The position numbers and the translations under genes were made by a program. From Artemia franciscana (Eukaryota; Arthropoda; Branchiopoda; Anostraca; Artemiidae): a DNA stretch of 64,000 bases. Below, piece after piece: positions 35,060 to 44,930 of the stretch; the first letter of the stretch is position 1; every line of letters begins with the position of its first letter. Location: the NCBI RefSeq assembly GCF_032884065.1, contig NC_088868.1:35676890-35740889 (forward strand). Direction: 5' to 3'. The notes below the pieces were generated by a model that saw only the letters and a program-made list of their open reading frames with translations, was not told where the DNA came from and made no database searches.

Positions 35060-35503
35060 AGCTAAAGATTCTCGATTTGGGCAAGTAATTTTGTGACATG
35101 TTTCAAAAGATTACAAAAACTTCAGAATAGAGCTGTAAAATTATTATCGAAATTTTATGGTTCTGATGAGGCTCCTGCTCATGAGCATTTTAAAAAGAAT
35201 AAGTTAATGGATGTATCCCAAATTCGAGATTACCAAGTCGTGATTTCCTCGTATAAATATTTGAATCGCCTGGTCACCCCTGCTTTTGAAAGTCTTTTTA
35301 CTTTTAATAGAGACCGTCATGATCATAATACAAGAAAAGCTAATAACTTAACTAATGAGTTTAAAAGTACCACACGGGCATCTTTTGTGATTCGCTGTTA
35401 TGGTCCCCATGTTTGGAATAATTTACCCGAGGATGTGAAAAATGTGATTAGTCTTCCGGCTTTCATGTCATGGGCAAAAAAGCTTCTTTTATCTCGTGAG
35501 TGA
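35060..35503 (+). mobile_element. LINE reverse transcriptase C-terminus (Jockey/CR1-like)
   Basis: An open frame of 136 codons has the C-terminal pattern of Jockey-type LINE polymerases: LQKLQNRAVKLLS, then HDHNTRKANN and YGPHVWNNLPEDVKN. No stop breaks it. It is followed by a possible 3' UTR to about 35850 with an AATAAA near 35844. It lies in the homeobox gene intron, opposite to the gene. The upstream RT is missing. Confidence 0.85.
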
Positions 35504-36050
35504 TTTTGATGTGAGGCCCGTTCCAGGTTGTCATTCAATTCAAGCATTTCCCTGATTTATTTTGTTGTTAATTTTTTTCTGTCTCCTTCTTGTCTCTTTC
35601 TGTTTTTTCCTTTCTTCCTTCATCAGCTAAGTTTCTTTTGTATTGAGGAGCGTGATATGAACGTGGTTTTAATTAGCTGAGGGTGATAACCTCGCTTGCC
35701 CTTCCAAGCTTATTGCCTTTCTTGGCTGACAAATGGTGAATAGTGTGAGTTTTCTTTTTCCAGTAAATGGATATCTCCTATTTTTAGGCGTAGATGCGAT
35801 CGGGGTATATACTGCTATAATCGATATGCTTCATTTCTTAGTCAATAAACGAGTGACTAGCATTCTATTATTAATAGCTTAAGTGCTAAACATCACTTGA
35901 CCGCTTCCTTATTCATCATGAATCCGAATCCCTTCCTTTATACCTTATCCTTTTTAGTATATAAATTTTCTATCAACTAATTTTCTAACCTAGAAGGTGA
36001 CTTCTAATAATTTGATTTCAAATATTTCTAATAATGATCTATGTGATTTC
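35504..36050 (+). other. Possible LINE 3' UTR, then unassigned intron
   Basis: A T/C-rich stretch follows the LINE coding end, with TCAATAAACGAG at about 35841. It may be the 3' UTR of the LINE. Beyond 35860 nothing was recognised. Confidence 0.4.
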
Positions 36051-36051
36051 T

Positions 36052-36752
36052 AATATTTTCTGAGACTTCTAATAATTTGAAGCAAAACATTAATACGACA
36101 TTTGTTTTTTAATTTCAAACATTCCAAGTTGAAAATATTGTATTCTTTAAATCATTTAGATTATTATGGCCTTGGGAAATGTAATGATCCTACAGCCAGT
36201 GCAGGACGGGCATTAGTGTACTTTCGCAAGTGTAAGTGAAGTGCTTAAGCTAGCTGGCTACAGGATAGGATGTGAGTTTCTGAGACTACTAATAATTTGA
36301 AGCGTCTAGAATCTTTAATTAAAAACATTAATACGATAGTTGTTGTTTCATTTCAAACATTCCAAGTTGAAAATCTTTTATTCTTTAAATCATTTAGATT
36401 ATTATGGCCTTGGGAAATGTAATGATCCTACAGCCAGTGCAGGACGGGCATTAGTGTACTTTCGCAAGTGTAAGTGAAGTGCTTAAGCTAGCTGGCTACA
36501 GGATAGGATGTGAGTTTCTGAGACTACTAATAATTTGAAGCGTCTAGAATCTTTAATTAAAAACATTAATACGATAGTTGTTGTTTAATTTCAAACATTC
36601 CAAGTTGAAAATCTTCTATTCTTTAAATCATTTAAATTGTTATGGACTTGGAAAAGTAATGATCCCACAGCCAGTTCAGGACGGGCATTTGTGTGCTTTC
36701 GCAAGTGTAAGCGAAGTGCTCAAGCCAGCTTAAAAGCGGACAGCAAAAAGTC
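36052..36752 (+). repeat. 238-bp tandem repeat, about 2.9 units
   Basis: ATTCCAAGTT recurs at 36121, 36359 and 36597, a spacing of exactly 238. The unit includes CAGGACGGGCATTAGTGTAC and a CTAGCTGGCTACAGGATAGG segment. The first two units are nearly identical. The last is more diverged and breaks off at GCTCAAGCCAGCT (36740-36752). It lies within the homeobox gene intron. Confidence 0.9.
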
Positions 36753-37683
36753 CCTGTGTCCCTCAGACAATGTAGGCTTTACGCTGTACTGGGCCCATCT
36801 TTTAGGTCACAACATGGTTTTCCCCACTCGACAACGCTCCTCTGTAAATAAAAGTAAAAATCCTGAACAGACAACCTCGAGCCGTTTACGTCTGACTCAT
36901 TATATAATATTGCATACAAGTATAATACTATCACAAAAGGGTTGTCCATAATGGAGAACTTTGCTAAGAAGAGGTTTTTCACTCCATCCAAAAGCTAAGA
37001 AAACCAAAAAAATCAAAGAGGAATTATCCATTAATCAGTGTCCAGTGCAAATGCTGTGTCGTTTACTAAGCTATAATTTTTTTGAGGGGCGCCACATCCC
37101 AAGGACACCCTAAAATGCTGTTAACAGTTACAGTTTTAGAGCAGATTGGAAAACCAATTAAATGTCCACTCTGATGCCACTATTAAGTCAAGCAAGTAGG
37201 ATTTTCCTATCAAGTATAGGGACAAGGACAGGTACTTATAGCGGAGTAGAGACCCAAAACCATTTCATAACACCGGTAGAGTTCCACCTTTTTACACTCA
37301 GCTTATCCTCTTTAAGACATTTGGCAGTGTAAACAGTGGCAGTTTCCCTAATAATTCAAAAAAAAAATTATAAGTAGCTCATACTCCTTGACTTTCCGAA
37401 TAGAAACCCCTATTAACCTCCCCCCCCCCAAACACACCATAAGATTTCTAGAGATAAGTGGCTGCGTTAAACTATTCATGACGATTCATGAGTCTGCACT
37501 TCCACAAGTCTACAGATAAGATTTTTCCAATTTGGCTAGAATAAAAGTTAGAAAGGCTGATGACGCTAAGACAAAATATTTAACAATTTACAAAATACGA
37601 ACTAAATAAACTAAAATTGGTAAAACATGTACAAAAGCATAATTGAAACAACTAAAATAAACACATCTTCTGATCCTGCTTAC
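36753..37683. other. Intron sequence, unassigned
   Basis: A 104-codon + frame (36637-36951) begins inside the tandem repeat and shows no family resemblance. The C run near 37425 and the rest show no gene. Confidence 0.4.
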
Positions 37684-37913
37684 CTGGAGCATGGATAAGC
37701 CGGATTCTCGCCACAATTGTTTTTTTTCAACCTCTGTTGGATAGGGATGATGTCTATGTCTATAAAACCACCGTTTTAAAACTTCTACTCCTTTTTTTGA
37801 CAAGCCTTGTAAAAAACAAAGCTTTTGAATTTCCTGTTGATATTCCTCAAAGTTGTATTGTAAATATAATCCATCTGAATTATTTGGAAAGAAGCGCTCC
37901 ACATTAAAGTAAT
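37684..37913 (-). CDS. TALE homeobox gene, penultimate exon: homeodomain helices 1-2
   Basis: The exon has an acceptor on - (CAATCTTTTAG) before 37913 and a donor CTCCAG|GTAAGC at 37684/37683. It supplies 76 full codons after two bases that complete a codon. The protein part LSKKGVEVLKRWFYRHRHHPYPTEVEKKQL (shown in part in other words: K-rich helix 1, WF, PYP loop, helix 2) is TALE-class, closest in feel to Meis/PREP/TGIF. The exon stops after GLSMLQ, a usual intron site within TALE homeodomains, and the next exon starts with V in phase 0. The basic N-terminal arm is weak (QKLCFLQG). Upstream exons should lie to the right but were not found. No stop or frame break suggests a pseudogene. Confidence 0.8.
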
Positions 37914-38125
37914 CTAAAAGATTGAAAAATATCAAAAAGTGTTTTACCTAAATTTGATTGAAACTCATATGTTCAAAATATGAAAATTTTCTATTTTTTG
38001 CTTGAGAGAAAATGCCAAGAAACACTCTTAACATAGAAGATTAGGATAGCAATGATTTTGTTGCGATAGATGAGCTTCGAAGATATCGAGTGTAAACCCC
38101 ATATTTTGCTTGATGCGTCTAATAC
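37914..38125. other. Upstream intron of the homeobox gene, unassigned
   Basis: No exon recognised. The gene must have at least one further 5' exon ending in phase 1, on - at a higher coordinate. Confidence 0.4.
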
Positions 38126-39195
38126 CTATGAAAACAATTTTCGGTTGTCTTTGACTTTTGAAAAAATTCGTTCATGGGTCTCTGATATTTTAAAATCTCA
38201 TTCACTTGTCTCTGAATTCTGAAAAAAAAATGTTAGCATGTTTCTAACCTTAAAGTAAATTCGTTTTGCAAGTTTTTTACTTTGAAAAAAATCCTCTTCA
38301 CCTGCTCCTTACTTTTGAGAAAATCCATTCATGCGTCACATACTTATAACAATCCTTTTCACCTCTCTCTAAACTATGAAAAAATTACATTTGCAAAGTT
38401 CTTAACTTTTTGATGCAGTCAGGTTTTCCCGGCTCTGATTTACGAATAAAGCCTATTGAACTGTCTCTCACTTTAAAAAATTCCATTCATGTGTCCCTGA
38501 CTTTTGAAACTTTCAGTCACGTATCTCTAACTTTTCAACAAAATTCTGTTTGCATATTTTTCTGAATTTCTCAAAATAGATCTGGTTCACAGGTTTCTGA
38601 CCTTAAAAAATCTTGTTCACTTGTCTCTGCCTTTTGAAATTCTAAGCTCTGTAAATTAAAATCCCTTTCTCCTGTGTCGCACTTTTGAGAAATCCCGTTC
38701 ATGTGTCTGTTTATTTTGAAAACTCTGTTTATCTGTCTTTGGCGTTTGAAATAATAGTCTATTTGATGTTTCTAACTTTTCAAAAAATTGGACTCAATTG
38801 TATCTGACTTTGGAAAAATCCCTTTCAACGGTCTCTGACTTTTGAAAAACCTAATTCCTGCCTCTTTGACTTGAAAACTCCGTTCATGTTTCTCTGACTT
38901 TTGAAAAAAAATTACGTTTCCTTGTTTGTAAATTTTGGAAAAAAACCCAACTCGCATGTTTTTGACCATGGAAAAATCCCATTAACCTGTTTCCAACTTT
39001 TAGAAAAGTTTTGATTACGTGTCTCTGACTTGAAAATCCTCTCCAAATGTCTCTAATTTTTGAAAATAATTCTGTTTCCATGCCTAAAATTTTAGGAGAA
39101 AATTCGGCTTGCATTTTCTTACTTTTTGAAAAATCCTGTTCTCCTTTAAGAAAATCTTGTTCATGTGTCACTGAATTAAAGAAAAAGTTCTGCGA
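38126..39195. repeat. Ancient degenerate tandem repeat, unit about 33 bp
   Basis: About 30 diverged units share the theme T(G)TCTCTGACTTTTGAAAAA followed by TTC(A/G)TG. Periods vary around 30-35 bases. On - the frame at 39198-38884 shows 10-11 residue repeats with FF or GF at regular spacing (FSKIRDI, FHGQKHA, FQNLQTR, FSKVRET). This suggests an old minisatellite, possibly once coding. No intact gene. Confidence 0.8.
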
Positions 39196-39640
39196 CAACT
39201 AGCTGTGTTTTTTTTAGTGTTTTATTTAACGTGAACTGCTATTACAAAATAAAACATGTCAAAATTGTTGAGAAATTCTGTTGTCTTGAAAAAAATGTCC
39301 CAAAAACAAAATTACAACAATATAACACAAAGGAACATTTTTAATGAAGCAGTGTCATATACAATATTATATATTGTTAATATCATTAAACAACTTTAGA
39401 AGTTTTAGAATCTGCTCCATAAATAATTAATCATGTCCTCTCTTTATATGGCAATGACGATTCTCTTTACAATATTATTTATTCCATACTGAGTCATACA
39501 ATGTTTTTATCGCAGTTTCATGCAGTAGGTCTTTGTGAGTTTTGTTGTTGTCACTTTTGGGCTCAAAGACTGAATATATTGGTGCAAAATCAACTTAAAT
39601 ATCAACATCTATATGCTAGCATTTATCGCACGGTAGCTCT
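39196..39640. other. Unassigned AT-rich sequence
   Basis: No gene, repeat or RNA recognised. Confidence 0.4.
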
Positions 39641-39835
39641 AGACTATATTTTTACAGATTGTCTGCATGGTGTACTATGATTGTCTGCAGGAAAGGATTG
39701 TCTGCAGACACAGATTGTCTGCAGGAAAGGTTTCACCTTTCCTGCATGGTGTACCAATCCTAGGATCACTAATCAAGCCTTAGGGGAGATTACTCGCAAC
39801 ATAGTGTACCAATACGGCATTTTCGGCAGTTTTAT
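39641..39835 (+). repeat. Short repeats of GATTGTCTGCAG and TGGTGTACCA
   Basis: GATTGTCTGCA(G) occurs at about 39657, 39679, 39697 and 39713. A small hairpin (GGAAAGGTTTCACCTTTCC) follows, then CATGGTGTACCAA, which recurs near 39840. It looks like a local slippage or rearrangement product. Confidence 0.7.
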
Positions 39836-40080
39836 ACTAGCATGGTGTACCAACATTGAATTTCATAGGGACCCGGACAATTTTTATCTGACCTTTCAAT
39901 GTAAGACTATAATCTGGCTAGGAAAGATAATTTATTATCTCTGGGTATTGAAACGGACCGATTCCTTATCATATTTTCAATCTTAGAGGCTTAATTTCAA
40001 ATTTTTATGGGCTCTTTTCCACATGAAGTACCTATAATGAATAATGGGAGGTGTTTTATATCGAGGGGTAGCAAGGGGTT
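39836..40080 (+). repeat. Dispersed repeat pair, copy 1
   Basis: The stretch from AACATTGAATTTCATAGGGA to TATAATGAATAATGGGAGGT recurs in diverged form at about 41320-41575. A third scrap occurs near 40220-40270. The short frame in it is not coding. Confidence 0.6.
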
Positions 40081-40465
40081 AAGAAAAGGAGACAAAATAT
40101 GCCTGTATTGTATACTTATGTTTAATTTTTGACCATGTTTTCAAGGGGTTACTGGATATAGGGCAAGTCTATCTTAGGCCACTTCACTAGCTTTTTAGAA
40201 AGTTATTCACCACAATTAATGCCAATTTTGAATTTCCTAGGGACCCAAACAATTTTTGCATATACCATTCTAATACAATAGTCAGTGTGGCATGCATTAC
40301 ATGTTTATTCAAACATGTAAATACCCACCCATCGTCTAGAAAACTGGAAAAGTAATCATTCGAATATTTAGATGTTTAGTTATTCCAACACTCTCAAATT
40401 CGGACAATGGGAAATTTGGACCATTGAAATTCTTATGTTTAAATTCTTTACCTTTCCGTGGGTAA
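40081..40465. other. Unassigned sequence
   Basis: No gene recognised. It contains the third scrap of the repeat described at 39836. Confidence 0.4.
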
Positions 40466-40800
40466 TTGGTGTCTAAAGCTTATTGTTTGAGATGTTTTTG
40501 CTGTATTTCTTGGACTGATTTGTCTAAAATTTTGAATCAAGATGGTTACTTGGCTATTTAAGATTTTTCAAACTTAGATTTTTTATCGTTTCGAGATTGT
40601 GTGATGTCTGAAGCTTATTATTTGAAATGTTTACTTTCTTATTTCTTGGTTTGAATTGTTTTTAATTATTAATTAGGATGGTTACCTCGGTTTTCAGATT
40701 TAGATTTCCTAGCCTTTGTTTCTTGTTTGTTGTCGAAAGCTTATTACTTGAGTTGTTTACTTGGATATGTCATAGTTTGAGTTGTGTGACACTCGTGACT
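40466..40800 (+). repeat. Degenerate tandem repeat, unit about 125-137 bp
   Basis: GT(C/G)(T)AAAGCTTATT-type phrases at about 40471, 40608 and 40732 are each followed by TTGAG/TTGAA(A)TGTTT and then TTTCTTGG or equivalent. About 2.5 diverged units. Confidence 0.55.
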
Positions 40801-41319
40801 TTCTCCTTTCTGACCTATGTTTCTTTCTGTTTCATAGATACATGTTCTTTAAAATTTATTGTGAAAATTTTCATTTAAAGTATGAGACACTTTCAAGAAA
40901 GCTTGACTTAGAAACTGTAGTTGAAAGTTAAAAAAAAACACATTTATTTAGAAAAAACAAACGCTTAGTTTTTAAAAAACAAAAGTGAAAAACTAATTTC
41001 TAATATAACAAACAAAACAACTTTTGAAAAAAAAACATAAAAAGGTAAACGCTTCGTTTGTTTACATAAAAAAAGGAACACAAATTTCTTAAAAAAAAAA
41101 AACCATTTTACCACCAGAATGGTTGAAATCATGCAATTCTTAAAGAAACTTGACAAGAATTTTCAAGCGTTTGAGACATATTTATTTCGATTTTTCCCTG
41201 TGTCGTGTACTTGTTCTTGGAACGGCAATCAATCTCCGCGAGAGGCCACTCGCCAAATGGTATACATTGTATACATTGTATATCTATGCATTGTTTTTAA
41301 GGGGTTACTACCCTCTCTA
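40801..41319. other. Unassigned sequence
   Basis: A-rich between 40930 and 41105. ATACATTGT is repeated near 41260-41280. No gene. Confidence 0.4.
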
Positions 41320-41860
41320 TACTAATATTGAATTTCTTAGGGACGGAGACATTTGTTATCTGATCTTTTTCCCTAAACATTAATCTAGCAGGGAAAGATA
41401 ATTTATTATATCATGGTATTGAAACAGACACATTTCTATCAGATTATAAGGGGGGGGGGTACTCGAGACATGGTTTACTTGTCCTAGGACTTAATGTTGG
41501 CTTTTCATGGATTTCTCGCCATACAGGGTACTTATAATGAATTATAGGAGTGGTTTTATATTTTGGAGTATCTTTACCATTACCTTTGAGTTATAGTTGT
41601 TTGACTTTTTGACTATTTTGAACAGAATGGCTGTCTCAAAATTTGGTTATCACAAGTTGCCATTTCAAAAGGTTTGAAGGGAGGGGACTGGCTGGTCTTC
41701 AATTACTTTTAACTCTTAAAAGGGATCTAAAACACTCAATGACTTCCCTCCAAAATTTATTAGAACATATGTTCTATAAGAACCTTATATATTAACAATA
41801 GTCAACTAGCATAACTCATAGCCCTGACTTATTTCAAAAAAGTCATCATAGGAGAAAAAA
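41320..41860 (+). repeat. Dispersed repeat pair, copy 2, and R1/R2-like relic
   Basis: 41320-41575 matches 39836-40080. From about 41580 to 41850 there are phrases (GACTATTTTGAACAGAATGG, TATATTAACAATAG) similar to the start of R2 copy 2 near 54430-54570. All are strongly diverged. Confidence 0.5.
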
Positions 41861-41899
41861 CCTCTTTTTGATCTAGCAATCTTTTGTTCCTGTTGTTCT

Positions 41900-42260
41900 T
41901 CTTTTTTCTTGATATTATTCAAAATCATTGCTGTTGAAGTTCATGCCTTTCGCTTCTCACTTGGATGGAGACTTACGAGTGTATGGCGACCACATACCCT
42001 TTTTAAACCATTCGCCCTTTGCTGAGATTTTAATTGTTCGTCAACAGCAATTCCTGAAGATCTACTGTTTTCCCAAAGACTCTCCTTAAAATTTTCACCC
42101 GAGACCCAGTCCTGTAGTGTTGAAGCAGTAAAATTTGTTGCAGCTAGTACAATTTATTTCTTGACAACCCTTGGTAAAGAGCAAAAAAACCCAGAAAAAT
42201 AACTACCAAGACCATAGCCAGACATTGTAGTACGCCACATGTAATTGTCCAATCCATGAC
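41900..42260 (-). mobile_element. Polinton minor-capsid-like part (fossil)
   Basis: On -, a GYGLGSYF start followed by a short protein pattern resembles the small minor capsid proteins of Polintons and adenovirus relatives. Broken. The call is mainly by position and the glycine-rich start. Confidence 0.4.
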
Positions 42261-42496
42261 TTATTTGACGAGGACTCAGAGCAGCAACATAACAATTAAT
42301 GTCGGGACGAACGAATGAAATTCTTCATCTGTAGATCTTAATGAGTCGAAAATAGCACGTAATGACAAACAGACCCTTTGTTAAAGCTAAGAGATCTGCG
42401 AGCTAAGTTCTTAGTGTTAACTGACAGAGTTTCAAATATGAAGTATTTATGGGAACATATTGGGGATCTTTTATATAGAGCGGTAAACGCTGTCTT

Positions 42497-42859
42497 CTAT
42501 ACCTTTTCTCTTTTGAATACGTAGAAGGGGAACATTGGAATCACATACTCTGGTGGGTTCCACAAATCAGTTGTAGATAAATATACAACTGTCAGAGGAG
42601 AAACTGAGTGCATGGTCTGCATAGATAAACCCACTAAAATATTAAGATTTAATCTTAGGATTTTGAAAACCATTGACCTCGCGTTAGTCGTCACTGAGGG
42701 AAAACATTTTATTCTCAACTGAATTGGTAATATAAATTCTCCTCTGCTCCATTGAATGTGTGAATGTGAAACTACCGTCTTTTCAACTAGCAATTTTGTT
42801 GTTGACAACTCAACACAGCTCATGCATGTTGTTGTATTCCTTGTAGGGTATGATGGCAA
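42497..42859 (-). mobile_element. Polinton part of unknown function (fossil)
   Basis: A 120-codon frame between the minor-capsid-like and integrase parts on the same strand. No domain recognised. It may be a capsid remnant. The region 42860-43460 has only shorter coding traces. Confidence 0.3.
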
Positions 42860-43461
42860 AGAGGTAATAGTTAGAAATCAAATTTGTCACCTAATCATTG
42901 TCGGGTGTTGATGGTCATTCAAAGGGTCTTACTTTAATCTTATATACCAGCACCTATTTTAGATCATCATATGTAATCTCGATAATACAATCGACAAGAG
43001 GAACTTCAAATCTACCCTCAAGTTGAAAGGTGGGGGAGAATTTAGTAAAAAAAAATCAGTGATTTTTTCAAATTGTCGGAGAAGGGATCAGAAATAATGG
43101 TCTTAATTGTCATATAGAAACCCTAGGATAGAGAAGACATAGGAGAGGGAATCGGAAATGTTGGTCATAATTGTCACATAGACGTCCTTAGGAGTTGAAA
43201 TTGCTCTGCATATTTTCAGCAACTATCCAAGAATCAAATTCAGAGTTACACCCAAAAACTAAAACTGCTTCTTACCTTCCCGCGTTCAAATTTCAACATT
43301 TTTCCAATTTGATAAAAGCCATTATATTTAACGTTTTGCAATTTATAGTCTTTTAATCGTCCCAAAATACTCATCATCTTTGTTATTTCGTGGTAAATAG
43401 GTCACGGATATAGTATTTATCAGTTTTGACACTTTAAAAAACTCAGTGGACAATACGTAAT

Positions 43462-44110
43462 TCAATTTTTTAAAAATGTTTCTTGTATGATTGATTCGAA
43501 CCATATCTCCCAGAGAGAATTTGTATTTGAATGGAACGACAGAGAATGTGCACAGAAAATGTCAAGTGTATAATTGCTGTGACGAACTTCGAGAGGACTA
43601 GGATTGGACATGGAGTGATAAGGACGCTGATTGTAAAGTCGAATTATTTTATCCAAGTCATGAATAAAGGAAGTAGTATATTTAAGTGTACAGTAGCTGA
43701 AAAATGAAAAGACAAATGGATCTATTCAATCGCTCGTTCAATGCAAGTCTTAATGGGACTATGACTATGATAAAACTCAGATCATATTTTAGTAGAATTT
43801 TCTTTACAAACGGATTGATAAATTCTCCTCCTTGATCTATCTGAATTTTTCTATAAGAATATCGGTCGAGTAGTGTTTCTATAGCAACTCCAATCTCCTC
43901 TCTACGTTTACATTTCAATTGAATAGCATTGTAGTAGTGACTAAAAATACTAATTGCAAATAGAGTGTACTTATAGGATTTATTATGTTGGCGGTGCATC
44001 TCACCCAAAGTCATAAGCTTGTATAATTTGTAGGGGACGAAAGACCTTAGTTTCTCAATATTAATCACTGTGAAGTCTACGATCTCAATGAAGAGTGTAG
44101 CTGGGTTCAT
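43462..44110 (-). mobile_element. Polinton integrase (fossil)
   Basis: Two frames on - show a retroviral-type integrase core with an ISIFS..Y region and a DQGGEF motif. Downstream is the YNQRPYHS..SP.EV region that follows the core in many integrases. It belongs to the same fossil as the polymerase at 47318-48520. Broken. Confidence 0.75.
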
Positions 44111-44189
44111 TTTGTAGGTATTCTTTTACTAAATTCTGTTGGAAATTGAAGCAAGAGCAAGTGTGATGGGTGCACTTAGGCTTCCTACC

Positions 44190-44627
44190 TCACAAAAATT
44201 TGCATTTACGTTTCAGAGTCTCATCCACATCACAATCAAATATATTACTAGTCACATGTAGCTTTTCCGATGTGTTTTGATTAAGGTCAATTACAATGTG
44301 CCCATATGGCTTGTTTGTAGCCTGACTGTAAGCTGAAAGCAGAAATTTAGAATGGTCTGGATATACATGTTTGTTTAAAGTTATGGGGTAACTCGAGTCA
44401 CGAACAGCTTTGTACATGATGCAATGAGTAGAGTTCAGTGCAAGAGTTCGGATACATTTAATCTGATGAAAGAGGTTGTATAGGGCAATGGCAAAAGAAA
44501 TTTTTTCAAGATGAAAATGGTCTGTGGACAATTGAATCATTTCCTTAGACCGTTGCTCTATCGATTCGGTTGAATCATCAATAATAAGCCAAGAGTTTGG
44601 TTCAATTGAATTTAATATAACATTCAA
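44190..44627 (-). mobile_element. Polinton-associated protein part, unknown function (fossil)
   Basis: A 145-codon frame on - with a KPYGHIVIDLNQ motif, a pattern I associate with proteins encoded beside Polinton polymerases, though I cannot name its function. It lies between the integrase and the piggyBac insertion. Confidence 0.4.
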
Positions 44628-44930
44628 TATCTTTATAAATTCAACTTAAGATTCAATAAATCTCTATACAATCATCCGGCTCTTGACAAACACTATAGCA
44701 ATAATATGCATTTTGTATTGATGTTTGATGGTTCCCTGCAAACAGTATTTTAATCTGATTTCAAACTATTTTCATCAAAAGTGTTATCTTCCCCCTCACT
44801 GATGGTCCACAGAGAAAAGTGCTTAAGGGTGTTATAAACCTATACATAATTTATGTTTCTCTCCCTCTCTGAGCACCGCTATTCAATAAAAATAACAGCT
44901 GAGTTAAAATCAAATGGTTTACTATATCAA

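Noticed and set aside
36637-36951. 104-codon + frame
   Set aside because: It starts in the 238-bp tandem repeat, lies opposite to the homeobox gene in its intron, and shows no domain.
38772-39198. Minus-strand ORFs as exons of the homeobox gene
   Set aside because: They follow the degenerate 33-bp repeat and have no splice sites with matching phase to the exon at 37913.
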